The notes beneath the pieces were generated by a model. It was not told the origin of the DNA, did not search any database, and worked only from the letters and a program-made list of their open reading frames with translations. Shown piece by piece: positions 44,361-57,329 of a stretch of 64,000 bases of DNA (position 1 is the first letter of the stretch; each line of letters opens with the position of its first letter). The stretch spans positions 372,001 to 436,000 of the forward strand of contig BGZK01000135.1 of the NCBI GenBank assembly GCA_005406025.1, read 5' to 3'. The translations under genes were made by a program, and so were the position numbers. The stretch is from Eumeta japonica. Taxonomy: Eukaryota; Arthropoda; Insecta; Lepidoptera; Psychidae.

Positions 44361-45592
44361 ATCAGGCCGGGAGAAAAGTTGTTTCGTATTCTATAAGCAA
44401 AAAGTAGCAGTAAAATCTCTTTGATTGTGCTGTTTGTATCTGGCTTGTTTTGATGTCAATAAATAGATAACATTTTAAAAAAAAGAAAATTAAAAAGGAG
44501 AAACGGTGTCTCGCGATTTTGCTATTGTTTTTCTGTCCACCAAAATGAGTGAATCTCATGTAGAAATTCGGTACATTTTGAAGTTTTATTAGAAAAAAAA
44601 AGAGAAAAATGCGATACAAGCCACGGAAAAAAAAATGTGACGTTTATAGACCTAATGCAGTGTCGGCAAAAGTAGCACAAAACTGGTTCAAGTGTTTTCA
44701 GTCCAATAATTTTAATGTCAAAGATGAACCTCGCTCTGGTTGACCTGTTACGGATAAAGTATATGCCATTTTGGTAAAAGTAGAGCAAGATTGGCATATT
44801 AGTTCTTACGACATAGTTAAAGAGTTGCAAACTGACCACAAAACATTTATGACCCGTTTTAAAAAAGCTGGATATACAAATAAGCTCGATACTTGAGTCC
44901 CACCCGAGCTCACTGAAAGAAATCTAATCAATCGTGTACCCATTTGCGATTCTCTATCGAAACGTAATGAAAGGAAACCGATTTTGAAAAGATTGATCTT
45001 TGCCAATAAAAAATGGATTATCTGCGACTAGAACGTGAGAAAAAGATCATGGTCAAAAGGAAAGCAAGCACCAGAGACTTTAGCAAAACCCGTATTAACT
45101 CACAATAAGTTGATGCTATGGTAGGATTGGAAGGGCATTATTCATTATGAGCTTTTATCGTCAAGCAAAACCATCAGTTTGAATCCCTATGGCAAACAAC
45201 TGATGTGACTCTAGGAATAAGTAAAGAAAAAACGACTGGAATTGATTAACAGAAAGGGTATGGTTTTTCACCATGATAGCGCCAGACCACACACATATTT
45301 TGTCACTCAGCAAATATTGAGAGAGTTTCGTTAGGAAGTGTTAAGCATCCACCATATAGTCCTGACCTTACACCCTCAGATTTTTGCCTGTTTCGGTCTC
45401 TTCGGAATTCTTTAGGTTGCATTAGGTTAACATCAAGAGAGGACTGTTAAAACTATTTGTAGTTTTTTGATCAGAAATTCCAAAATTCTACAACAATGGG
45501 ATTATGTCACTAACTACAAAATGGCTACAAGTTGTTAAATAAAATGGCGTTGTATATGAAATATAAAAAAAAAAAACCTTTTCCCCTGCTTT
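44361..45592 (+). mobile_element. Dead mariner transposon, copy 2, opposite orientation
   Basis: The terminal repeats are CAGGCCGGGAGAAAAGTT near 44,363 and the complement of GCAGGGGAAAAGGTT near 45,589. The transposase start is ATG at 44,545 (MSESHVEIRYILKF, then a stop). KDEPRSG, PPELTERNLINRV, NVRKRSWSKGKQAPETLAKP, HDSARPHTYF and YSPDLTPSDFCLF follow in different frames. The first catalytic Asp block is changed to FANKKW. The same TAG and 1-bp deletion as in copy 1 sit between the second and third Asp blocks. Confidence 0.87.
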
Positions 45593-46917
45593 ATATTTAC
45601 AGCTCCTTTTTTGTGAACAAAAAACCTTTTTGAGTCATATTTTCTTGGTAACACTGACTCAAAAGATTTCGTGATTCAAGCAAAAGTAGTTTTGCTTACC
45701 TCCTATATTTAACAGTAGTCTAGTCTTTCAGATACATACTGCTTTAATTAACTTTTGCTCGCAATTGCACTAGCGTTGATAAAGAACAATTTTTATGATC
45801 ATTCTAAATCCCAATACCACATTTACCCGTTCGGACTTATAAAAGTCCTAATTCCTCTTAACGTGTACACGCCGTTGATACAAGTTAAATATTCTCTACT
45901 TTTTACAGGTGCACATCATTGCAAACTTGACCACAAAGAATTAAAGTAGACCCATTTTGTGATAAGATGACCAACACTAAAAAAATGTGTTCTATGTCTT
46001 TTAAGATATTGCAGAAGTGTATATTTAACATGTTTTGAGTTCTTACTGGCAGTTTAGATTATTTTTAAATGTGTATATACATTTAAAATAAACACGATAG
46101 TAGTCTATGGTTTAACTGTCTCCTTTTTTTAATTGGCGGAATTTAAAAAAAAATGCAAATTATAATTGTGAAATAATTTTCGTGCTCTAATTTATTACGA
46201 TTTTCTTTGTCAACCCACTGCACAGAAAAGTCATGTCAAATTTCATTCGGTATTTGATAACAGGTTTCTCCGTCGCCGCTGAGAGTAATTGAAAAAATGA
46301 GTTCAAGGATAATCAGTCTAGGTCTTGTTTCTGCAATGATTCTCTTACAAGTTATCCTTCGATAGCTAGTCACTGAGATTTATATTGAAGCCATTCGACC
46401 ATTAAAAGAAGAAAATAGAAGAACTATACACAGTAAAATATGGGCAAGTCTTGATATTTGAATGGGACAAGTACAATAAATCTTACTTGATCACCATTTG
46501 AAGGAAATTTGTTATCGAAGAAGTTTCCATTCTTTGACTGAAACTAAAAAACAACAGCTCGTAGAATGTTCGCAAATTTTTTTTAGAAACTCAACAAAGT
46601 ACTGTCATAATCCTTAAACAAGATGACAGTCAGCTAAATAGGTGCTCATTTCAAAGTAACATCCAACGAAATTAAGATGAAATCAAAGCATTCGGAAGGA
46701 AATTGCCCCATCGTTATAGGTAAGACTGGCACTGCGTAACAGTTCGCAGTGACAACTCAGATAGTTCATCTTACAGACGAACGTCTACTCAAATCACGTC
46801 TACTCTTTTTCCACTTGAATGTATTTATTATATATGATCGTTAAAAAAATTGTAGAATAACTCAAAAATTATATGAACGTACTATATGAACTTACTACTA
46901 ATGCTTATAAAAATTTT

Positions 46918-47155
46918 TTTTTAGGGTTCCATTCATCAGATAGAAAAACGGAACCCTTTCCGTTTACCTCCTACAGTTTGTTTATTGTAATTTGGTACGT
47001 GGTAGATATAAGAACTAAGTAACTCAATCATAAACACGAAGCGTGCAAACGATTTCCGATTATGGGAGTTAATTTTGAAATGCCAATCAGAAAATTTAAA
47101 GATGAAATTGTTCAATTGCATCTTGAAACATATGAAATGAAAGGATTTTCTTTTT
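46918..47155 (+). repeat. Fragment of a 'agggttcc…ggaaccct' dispersed repeat
   Basis: It opens TTTTTTTAGGGTTCCATTC and AAAACGGAACCCTTTCC, the start of the same kind of repeat as at 14,969. The remainder is diverged and its end is uncertain. Confidence 0.5.
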
Positions 47156-48399
47156 AATGAGAAATACAAAAAAAATATTTGTATTCATATTTACAGTTCA
47201 AAAGGTATTGAAACAAATATGCTTTAATAGAAAATTACCTGTTATTCCAAAATGACAAAGTTTAAAGTATAAAATACAGGAAAAATATTTAAACGAGTAT
47301 TTGTATACCCACGGAAAACGCAAAATGGTCGTGAAGAGATATATAAAAATGTATCGCTTGATCTCGCCGAGAACTATTGTAATGATTTATGACACACAAA
47401 TTTTCTCCACACAAATCCTTTTCATACTTACGTTTACGAACACGCACTACCGCAATGATATACGGGGGATATACTTGGTGTGGAATCTGAATCAGAACTT
47501 TTAATATTTCCTACCCGCTCGACCACAATCGTAAGCAATGCACTTGTGTCGTTAGACTTTAACTTATGCTAGTTTTACAAAATTCACAAATAAACTACTA
47601 AACGTGTCTGTCTGTTCACCTCAAAATAAAAGAGTGGCAGGTCAATCCTTACGCACAATTAAATTATTTAATATTCTTTATGAATTTTGATACTTAATGA
47701 TATTCAAAAACAAATATCAAAGGCCATCATAATACGGTAATTCGTTACAGTGTAGATAAGTTCTAACCACTACGTTTAAAAATCGTCACGGTTTTCTGCA
47801 ATAATAATGGTAAAAACTGCCGTTAATTACATTATTTTTCACCCTTCGTGCTCTGAGGTTTCGGTAATTACGCAAAAAATGGATTAAAGAAAACTTAACC
47901 GATGAGTAACCAACTTGACGCAAGAACGGTGACTTTTTTTTTGCGAAACGAACGAAGCACTTGTTGAAATTCCGCGTCACGTGTCCCGGGCGCGCACCGG
48001 CGAACCTTCAGCCTCAGTGCCAATGTCGCGATCAAGGGTAATCCGTTTTACTGTGGGCCTTCGGACGACACGTGCACGCGTGACTAGCTGTACATTTGTC
48101 TATTTGTAACGATATATCATAATTTGCTAGGGCTTCCATGCTCGTGGAATATTCTGGACAAACCACTGAACTTATTATATGAGATAGCAAAAAAAAAACT
48201 GGCCAAGAACATGTCGGACCATGCTCATTATAGAGTTCCGAAGCCATTATTACAAAGAAATGCACTACAGATGAAAAAAGTACGTTATCACTATTCCAAG
48301 TTTCCCGCACAGAATAGTTATAAGCATTTTAGTCGCCTATAACTATAAAAACAAGTAGGTATTTCAAGTGTTACTATTAAACTAATGTAAACTAAAGTG

Positions 48400-48955
48400 C
48401 ATCAGCAAAAGAGCGTATCTTCATAGCACTTATATCTTTTTGTTGAGAAGCGCAGTTTGTCAGCAATAACTCAAAAATAATATATCCTATCATGTCCAAT
48501 ATAATTTTCATTGAAAGTATTTATTTAGCATTACCATCCTTATTTTTTCATGTATCTTGGACATATGACTTACAAAATAAAGGGGGGGGAGACACAATTC
48601 CTACAATTTTCGGAGCGGATTATTTCCGAAATTATTCACGTTATCAGAAAAATTGCTTAAAAACGTTATAGTATTTATAGAAGAATTGTTAAAATATGTG
48701 CCGTGCTACTCGTTTAAATTTGCTGAAAAAAAAAAATTTCAGCTTGTGTTACATGTATAGAGTGCCTCCCTAGAAACATTTATTTTTATTATTTAACTAC
48801 CAAACTAAGTAGCAGCTTGTACAAGACAACTACTCTATAAATTTCATCAATATACATGTTGTAGTTTTTGAATAAAATGCCTTTGTCATACGGACGGACG
48901 TACATGGCGAAACTATTAGGGTTCCGTTTTTATCATTTTGACCCTAAAAAATATT
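48400..48955 (+). repeat. Dispersed lepidopteran repeat ending 'catggcgaaactat…agggttccgt'
   Basis: The end reads 'acggacggacgtacatggcgaaactattagggttccg…gaccctaaaaaa', a recognised terminal block of an abundant lepidopteran family. The left limit is approximate. Confidence 0.6.
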
Positions 48956-49119
48956 AGATCCTTTTATTCCTTGTATGGGAAATTAATTATTAAAATAAAT
49001 ACATTGTTGGTGTCTCTGTTTTTTTCCAGTTAATCAAATATTTTAAATATTTCGTGCAGGAAAACATTTTACAATTTTACATTTAGTGTTCATACAGTTT
49101 TATATTGTTGTTACAGTTT

Positions 49120-49172
49120 TATATTGGACGGTCATGACGAAACTATTTTTTGGCTCGGAACCCTACAAGTGA
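49120..49172 (+). repeat. Short fragment of the same repeat family as 48,400-48,955
   Basis: 'ggacggtcatgacgaaactatttt' followed by GGCTCGGAACCCTAC repeats the terminal block of the neighbouring copy, with internal deletion. Confidence 0.5.
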
Positions 49173-49619
49173 GTATACTAATAGTTGTATTTACCAATAC
49201 GTGGTGCACAAATGAAAATTATTTATAATAATATTATGTTACGAGGTTGCAGTAGTTTTTAGTCAAATAATACCAAATGACCATCTAGGAACACAGATAG
49301 ATTTTCTATTAAGTTTAATTAACACAAAAAAGTATTTAATTATAATAATAAGGTATAGAAAATGTAGAGAAATACTAAAAAGAATTGTAAATAGTAATAC
49401 ATTTTTAAAATAAAACTTCTTTACACGTAATTAGACTAAACAAGAGCTTTTTTTTAACGAAAATAAAGATATAGTCCGTTGTACCGTTTACGAAGATTCC
49501 GCATTTGTAATTACATTTCGAATTCTTCACGAAAACAAAGATATTCAAATGCAAAGTGGCCGTTATTAGAAAACGGCAATTTCACATGTAAGCCCCTAAT
49601 ATGTATAACTTTTTTTATA

Positions 49620-49800
49620 GCATATTTGAGGGACAAACGAGCAGGAGAGCCATTCGTGAGTAGATCGTCACCGCCACGCATGGACACTCACGATTTCAGA
49701 GAAGTCACCAGTACGAGTCAGCCTTCAAGAGGCCGGTGGTGCCTCACCCCCTGCATCAGTTGTCTTGAAGGATATCTGATACAGGGTTGAGGGTGAAGAG
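49620..49800 (+). repeat. Dispersed lepidopteran repeat ('gggacaaacgagcag…gccrccatggac' family)
   Basis: It contains GGGACAAACGAGCAG, 'atcgtcaccgccacgcatggacactc' and 'gaggccggtggtgcctca', in the order known from a very common lepidopteran repeat. A related piece lies at 50,230-50,390. Confidence 0.6.
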
Positions 49801-49959
49801 GGGCCACCGGAACTCTCACTCACTGATCGTAATTAATAGCGAAACTGCCACTACAGGTCCTAACTGACCTACGTCTTTTCTATGAGAATGCACTATTAAA
49901 TTTGACCACGTACATGGCTCTACCACAGTAAAGTTAATTAATAATCATTTATCAAATAA

Positions 49960-50170
49960 CTAGCTGTTCCCGCGACGCCGCCCGGTTATACATAGAATTC
50001 ATTCTTTCATTTTTTTTTATATCGAGCAATCTCTCTATACGCTACATATAAATAGGCTATCGATAAATTGTTTTATATTATATATAATGATTTTATTGAA
50101 AAGGATCTGTGATTGCGGTTCCGTCCGATCGGTCTACAAAGATTTTACTACATTTTGTAATATCGAACGT
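49960..50170 (+). repeat. Dispersed repeat start ('actagctgttcccgcgacg')
   Basis: AACTAGCTGTTCCCGCGACG is the usual opening of a widespread lepidopteran repeat. A diverged body follows. Confidence 0.55.
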
Positions 50171-50229
50171 TCTCTTTATATCAGTTCATTTTCTTAAAAA
50201 ATTTTATATCATTTCAAGGTGCAAACGAA

Positions 50230-50390
50230 CATATGAGTTACTAGAAAGTAGATAATCGGTGCCGCATATGGACACTTGCAACGCCAGAGAATAGGATATC
50301 CAATGGAGGGGAGAGTGGGCCACCGGAACCTTTCGGGATGAACAGGATATCTGATGTAGAATGACCTTCTGGAATATTCCCTTACTGAAC
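50230..50390 (+). repeat. Diverged fragment related to 49,620-49,800
   Basis: It shares 'atatggacacttgcaacgccagag', 'gggccaccggaacc' and 'aggatatctgat' with the copy 0.6 kb to the left. Confidence 0.45.
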
Positions 50391-50584
50391 AAAACGGAAG
50401 TTGGTACTTCACGTCAGTATTCTGCGAGAGTGATACGTCAAAAGTCGAGCCGGCCCATTTCCGTGCAGCAATTAAGTCGATCGCAGCACGGCTTAACATT
50501 AGTACGGCATTAATGTGCCGACTGGCATGACATTGGAATATATGCATAACGCACAAGCGTATCACATTTCATTAATGAGATTAT

Positions 50585-50633
50585 TTCAGAAAATGATAAC
50601 AAAAACTTAAAGTTTATGTTATCATTCTCTGAA
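50585..50633. repeat. Near-perfect 49-bp hairpin
   Basis: TTCAGAAAATGATAACA (50,585-50,601) pairs with TGTTATCATTCTCTGAA (50,617-50,633) with one mismatch. The 15-base centre is itself partly palindromic (AAACTTAAAGTTT). No coding sequence is nearby. Confidence 0.6.
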
Positions 50634-51540
50634 GTTAAATTAAACACCAACGCATTGGCAATACCCGTTTAGTATCTCATGACCTTTGACGTCTGGTCGT
50701 TCGTAGGGAAAGGCAAAACTCTTTCACTGTTAATTGCACGGAACCTGTAAATCTGGTTGGCGAGCCAGGTGCGTGCCGGCCCACGCGTCACCATTATCCG
50801 AAATGATTAGTTTCGACGCGATTCGGAAAGCTGGTATTTTTAACTAATTTACACAATCTATACCAGACTGATTTATTTGTTTAGGCTGTGCGTGACTTCG
50901 CTTTTAAGATTTCTGTAGTGAGCGAGTTTATAGAAAGTGCCCACCGTAAATTACGATATCGAAATAAATATAATGAAAATATGCCCTTGTTAGAGGATAA
51001 GGATTTCGAATGCCAAAAGAATCAAAAAGACAGATAGATCTAGGTTTCTCTGCGTATACATATAAGCTGTAAGTATGAAATGTATAAGTACTAGTAAATG
51101 TAAAGTTACTTCGATCTTAGGTCCAAATAGCCGTCATATCCGGAAAATTGAAAACACTTTTTTAACTGTATGCAAATGTGATATCCGAATCTATGTTTAA
51201 GGAAAAATTATTGGCTCAATATATTACCAATTGGACTATGCAGTTACTAGATGCAATGATAATGCATTAATATTTATAAGTCAACGCATGAGTTATCTTG
51301 CTGGTCTTGTTGCCAATCTTGTTAAATATTGATGCATTGCAATAATATATACAAACATATAAACTGTACTGTACCTGTAAATATGAAAAATATATGTACC
51401 ATATATTTTGTATATACCATATATTTTTTATATTTCGTATAATTTTCTGTATAAATCAAACTATTACTTGCGGTAGGAATTGACTGGTAGAAATCATAAC
51501 AACGGAGAGCGTTATGCCCCCTTCTTGCAACTTTCTCGCT

Positions 51541-51563
51541 TCTCTCTCTCTCTCTCTCTCTCT
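51541..51563 (+). repeat. (CT)n microsatellite
   Basis: Eleven uninterrupted CT/TC dinucleotides, preceded by a few imperfect ones. Confidence 0.95.
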
Positions 51564-52176
51564 TAAAATGTATTATTTATAATTAATTATTTTATATTTA
51601 ATAAATGAATATTTTACTTAAAATATTAAATAAAATTCTTTGATTTCATTTTTTATTTTCATTGTTTATTTTGGAAAAACTTCATTTAGTATGGTTTTTT
51701 TTCAAAGTAAACCGCTAGTCTAGCTGTGCCAAGCGTTGTATATTTTTTTCCGAGGTCGTATAGCTATTTTTTTTAGATGATAAATTTTGAATAATTACTC
51801 AAATCGCTCACTAAATCTTCCCTGTAATGCATCGAATGTAACCCATGAAAAAGATTACCTACCAATTATAAAAGCGGTAATACCTGATTAGCATTAAATC
51901 AGGGAACAGCATTAGACAGCCCTCGGCAAGTTTTCAACATTTAGAGATTTAATTAATTAATATTTATTTTTACGTAAAGTTAAAATTGGAGAGTGAAATA
52001 AACATAATATGTACAAGCATTCTACAACTGGATAGATAATTTTGAAAGTAAGTAGTAATAAGGTATTTATGGATGTTCTGAATACTTGTCCGGTCCTGCG
52101 TCCCATAATAAATTACGTATTCTCCTTTGAGTTAAATAGTGGGTATCTAGATTATAAATGATAGACTGTATATATA

Positions 52177-52249
52177 TTTATATATACTAAAGATGTATTT
52201 AGAGCACTTCGTATTTAAGTGCTATAAAGAGTTCTTTAGTATATATAAA
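52177..52249. repeat. 73-bp hairpin with 7-base loop
   Basis: A perfect outer stem (TTTATATATACTAAAGA, 52,177-52,193, with 52,233-52,249) continues after a small internal mismatch into an inner stem AGCACTT/AAGTGCT around loop CGTATTT (52,210-52,216). Size and shape resemble a microRNA precursor, but an AT-rich MITE end is equally possible. Confidence 0.55.
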
Positions 52250-52797
52250 ATACGACGTATATAATTGTGGTACGACTCAACCGGTAGTCACATGAATATA
52301 ATTGCGAATATGTAATAATTAAATATGTATTCAATTAGCTGTAAGATAAATGGAATTAAGGGTTCATCGATCCCAAAAAATTTTTTAATACCAAAAAATA
52401 TTAGCGGAAACTTGTTAAATACTTAGTTTCATATTTGCCATTATTTCAAAGCTATTTAAAAAAATAACACATGGGCAATTTTTTAATACCGACGGATCGA
52501 AGGCTGCAAAGACGGCGGCCAGTTTAAATACAATGAGGTAGCACCGCTCTATTGTCGGACCGGGCCTTCCTCGTAGGAAACGAGTTGACGAATTCGCGCA
52601 CCATAATCGCCTGCATTGTTCTCTTCGAAAGTATTTGGTGCGTGCATCCCGCTCGACCGTCCGACGTTGCACAACGCCGGCGCATAGATTATAGAAGCGA
52701 AGTGTGAAATCGCTATTGAACGTCTATTGCAGCCGTGGCTGCTTATGCTGGTGCGTTTCGACGAAAAAAAAAAGAGCGACGAGCTGCAACGGGGCGA

Positions 52798-52805
52798 TGA
52801 CGTCA
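52798..52805. promoter_or_regulatory. CRE palindrome TGACGTCA
   Basis: A perfect CREB/ATF site lies within a GC-richer stretch. No transcription unit is known here, so its use is speculative. Confidence 0.2.
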
Positions 52806-53579
52806 CACGTACCGATTATCCGTCGCAAAGGAAATGATTAATGCTCTTATCTCTGACGTAAGATATAGAGCGCTCGACGATATGGAGTCTAATGACATAA
52901 TGTCGTGCGGTTTGACATCGTCGGCTCGTCTGCTTCCATCTAGTTTCGTTCCACGTCCAGGAGAATTCTCGTCAATACTTAATGACTTTGATAACGTCAA
53001 AAGTGCTGTACTTCATTTCGTTCGTAAGGCTCGTCCGTCCTTAGATGTTTTAAATTTTCGCAGCATTAAAATAATACACAACAAATAAATACATTTGCAG
53101 CGTCATTGAGTAATACAATACTAAACGGGCTTTGAAATGTAACAGAAAGCAATACTATGATTTAACATATAAAACTAATCTGCTGCCGTTCCGAAAAACT
53201 TCAAAGTCAATGTGGCAATTTGAAAAAAAAAAATAGTCCATGACCATTTCGCTTTTGTGCGCGTGCGCACAACAGACCGTTTTGCGTAATTTACGATCAT
53301 ATCACCGCAATGATGCGGTCATTCGCTGTCGTATTATTATGTGTAAACGTCACACTTACTAGCCGTTACGCCGCAACCGTCTTAATAATCACTCGCTTTC
53401 GTGTTCCTGAAGAAATACTTCGTTACATTGCCCACGCTTAGACAGCATTACTTTCGTAATGACTTCTTGCAATTCGAGAAATGTATGTATATATATTGTA
53501 GGAATTGTTATGAAGGTAAAATTGTATGTTTATCTTAATATTTAATTGTTATCTATAGACAGAATATTGTGCGTACAAC

Positions 53580-53960
53580 TAGCTCCCGGCCGCGGCTCCC
53601 CCGCGTAGGCATTAAATGAATTCGTTCATATTTTATACAGACCGATCGCGCCGTCAAACATAATTCGGATAGCGCTTCCGTTCTCGATTTCGATCTCGAT
53701 ACCGTTCCCAATTCCAATCCCCAAGCCCATATTTGATTTTATATATGAGTAAACATTTAATGTACATATTTAATGAAATATAAATTCAATTTTTGGCCCT
53801 GTTAGGAGATTTTTTTTTATTTTCACCCAGGAACCCTAAAAAATATCCCACGTGTAGCTCAATAATCTGCAAGCGAAATTCCCATTTCACTGGAATGTAG
53901 AGGAGATTCTTTCAACTATTCCAAAGATTATCCTGGATAAACAGACAGACCGATAATCAT
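53580..53960 (+). repeat. Dispersed lepidopteran repeat with 'tcgatttcgatctcgat' array
   Basis: It starts 'agctcccggccgcggctcccc', carries the degenerate GATTTCGATCTCGAT array at about 53,685-53,720 and ends near AACAGACAGACCG. Same family as the copies at 16.1 and 35.0 kb. Confidence 0.55.
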
Positions 53961-54542
53961 TTTTTTAAAAGAAGTTTTTGATTACGGTAATGTGTAAAGA
54001 AACCTATGGACTTGAATACAATTATTTCATAATTAAAAGCAGACACTTTAATTTCATTAATAAAATATGTATAGATAGCGTAGTTGACTATTTTCATTGC
54101 TAAATATTCAAAACTTTGTGTTTTAATTTGTGAACCTATTCCTATCAGTGGAACTGACTTCCAGGTGTGTCAGGGATGTTAGTTTTATCGTGTACAATAA
54201 AGGTGGGTAAAAAAATAACGGCAAAAGATTTACAGTTTTTATTTCTGAGATTTTAGTTTAGATTTGATTTTTTGCTATCATACATTCTCATCTATCATAC
54301 CCTATGTATATTTTCTTATAAAATAAATGTAATATTTCTAATATCGACCAATTCTCTAATTGTAAGCTTGATCCTTAAAAAAAAATTATTTGATTTAGGT
54401 ACAGTATTTATTAAATTTGTATGTTATTTTTTGTAACTGGTCTTTCGTTTGAATTACTAATAATACAATTTAAAATTTTTGAAGCTATTTAACTATCGTT
54501 ACACAATAAGAAAAATAGTGCGTGGAGTCCCTCCGCGCGGAA

Positions 54543-54936
54543 GAAGTGAAACTTCGTAATGTGGAAATGAAAATAGGAAGGGGTAGAAATCGCGTTTTTC
54601 GTCACAAGTTACAATTGCGAAAAACAATTGCGAGACGAAATCTACCGACTCACTCTCTTTCTCTCTCCCACTTTCTACCTTTTTGTATCTTTCTTTCTCT
54701 CTCCCTCTTGCGTTGGAATATTGGACGCTACTCGTTGCTAACGCTCGCGCTGGCCTGTAACAGGTATACTACGCGCATGCGTTCGAGTGCCACGCATTCA
54801 CTCTCGCTCTGTCTCTTTCTATTCCCCTCCCCAGGAGCGTTGAACGTTTAACGCAACATTACTTTCATACCCCCTCCATGGCAGCGTTAAACGTTTAACG
54901 CAACCTTGTTGGAAGTCGCATTAGAAGTTTCACTTC
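54543..54936. repeat. 394-bp element with terminal inverted repeats
   Basis: GAAGTGAAACTTC at 54,543 and its complement at 54,924-54,936 form exact 13-bp ends that extend to about 20 bp with one gap (TAATG). Inside are pyrimidine-rich tracts and two 22-bp direct repeats (54,836 and 54,883), each built on the palindrome GCGTTAAACGTTTAACGC. It has the features of a non-autonomous DNA element. Confidence 0.5.
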
Positions 54937-55197
54937 AAAATTATGAAGGTAGCTATTTAATATGCTTAACTTAGCATACCCTTAAGCAAAAACTGCTTTA
55001 TCGAGCACTTGCAAACCAGAAATATGTATTAGAGAGTAATAGGCTCACTTTCTAGACAAAATATAAAGGTAAATCCTTTCAACGAGCAACTGCAAGTTTC
55101 ACAACCGACGATTTATAACGTAACGGTCATAACGACACGAGAAAGCGCTATTAATATACCTCGTAAGGGCCTTTCTATAGTCGTGTAAAATCACTAT

Positions 55198-55320
55198 CGG
55201 CACCCGCCCGCGCGTGCGCCGGCGCGGCGGCGACGCCGGCTCGGCGTATATACGCGACAACCATTAGGCCTTAATGGGCCGCCTTTGAGCGGCGACCGCG
55301 CCGGCCGAACAATAGCCGTG
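55198..55320. promoter_or_regulatory. CpG-rich patch
   Basis: About 120 bp of very GC- and CpG-rich DNA (including GCGCCGGCGCGGCGGCGACG) inside strongly AT-rich surroundings. It could be a promoter or enhancer core, but no adjoining exon was seen. Confidence 0.25.
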
Positions 55321-57329
55321 GAAACTGACACTTTCCAACTAAAACAACACTATACACTCATAGATATATGTAAATACTTCAAATGAAAGGAGCACACGCT
55401 CTCCGGTAACGCGATTCCATCGGGCTTTATTGACGAGGCTCGGTCTGCATACCGATGGCGGTCCATTTTTACAGATTTCAATCGTGTTGTTGACTTTCAA
55501 AAGGATTCCCGGTGGCTCGGTACAATGCTCGTTCATTAGCGAAACAAGGTTAACAGTGAAAAAAAAAACTGGGCAAAATGCATAAGCAAGGACAGATTAC
55601 AATACAGTCATTTCTTATAATAGCCGACGCAGCCTTGACTTTACTTCGGTTTGATTCTCATCTCTAACTTTTTCAAACGCCTCGAAGAATATTAATTAAT
55701 GAAATGTAATAATAATGTACTATTAGAAAAGCAATATGATTATTGAATGAATTCAAAAGCAAAACAGGTGGACAGGTAAATGAATTTTTAAAACCGGAAC
55801 TTAAATTGAGGCTTAAATACAATTTATTCACTGGCTGTTTGGTATTCTCCCTGTTAAATTTCGCCTCTTACTAAGTGTGTGGTTTTCATACTAAACGTTA
55901 ACTCGTTTAAATGCCGATTCACAATGACTATTATATTGATATAAAATACCTTTATTAAACAATAACTCAATATGTATACAGAATTTGCTAATAACTAGAA
56001 TGCAGCGCTACCTATCGGATACTAGCACACTTATAAACTGTCGCCTGAACAAAACAAATATATTTTATAAAATGTCCTCGACAGATCAAATTATTTAGCA
56101 GCTACAAGATCACTGATAAACGCACCTATAATTGTATGTGTACACAAACACACCCTACGCATTAAATGAATTCCGACAAAATGTAGAACAGAAAAATAGG
56201 ACAACTAGTTGAACTCGCATGTAGGGAGGTTCCTTAAGTTGAATACGTTATATATATATCATATTTTTTTTAAATCTGATCCAAAATTTGTGATAACAAA
56301 AACAACTGCCAATGTAAGTTGTACATACAATATTAAGAAAATTAACTTGTTAATTTAAGACCATAGACTTTTTAAAGATTTTCCTGTAATCTAAGTACTT
56401 TTTTTTTTATTTTAGACTCAGAAGTTTTGGAGAAAAGGAGAGGAAAAAAATTAACGCGGTATACATTGCAAAACTTTTTATTTAATTTCGTTTCTAAAAA
56501 ATCATTTATTTGCGTTACACGCACTGACATACACGTTTGAGTCACAAAAATTCACATGTTTACTAATTTTTCTACTCGACTTAATAGGTCCAGTAGAATC
56601 GGAGCAAATTGGCTGTAAGAGATCAAGAAATAAACACGCAAGTAATCCTATAAGTGTTTTCTTTTCTGAGGTACTGAATCTTAAAAAAATCAATATTTAA
56701 ACCTATCTATCTTAGACTTAAGACTATCTGTTATGTCAAATGCACCAGGGTCAGGCGGCTTTTGATACAACGACACGGAGGTGAAAGCGCGTGAACCTGT
56801 ACGGTTATAGACGTTAATTTTGAAAACGGTTTAACCGGTTTATCAAATTATTATGATTCGCAAAAAATGTTAAACAGCCGTGACTTTCCCGAACGCTGCA
56901 AGCCATGCCGCGCGACCATAGTCGGCTTTTCTCAGTCTCGTAACATAACCATACATAACATCATAAATACAATGATGCGTGTATTACACAAGGATACACT
57001 TAGGCTAAAAAGCGACAGCAAATAATGTTATCGCGGCAATATGCAATTTTTCAAACGTGCTCAAAATCTCTTGCCGACACTGATGTTATAATAACCGTTA
57101 TAAAAAAAAAAGATCCGTGCTCGTCCGTCCCGCTTTATCACGCGGCACGCCAGCGATATGACCGCAAATTGATTTACAACTTACTCGAAAGGTGACGCTC
57201 GAACAGTTAACAGTTCCGCGGTCGATCATCGGCGGAGGGCGGTACGACAGTGATTTTATGTGCTCATTTCGAAATATGGCATAAACTATATTGTTGCGAT
57301 TGTATTGGAGAGAAACCGCGATGGTAACG

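Noticed and set aside
52415..53088. Overlapping 65-85-codon frames on both strands
   Set aside because: Frames on both strands over the same GC-richer block, low-complexity Ser/Phe-rich translations and no motif or splice context argue for chance frames.
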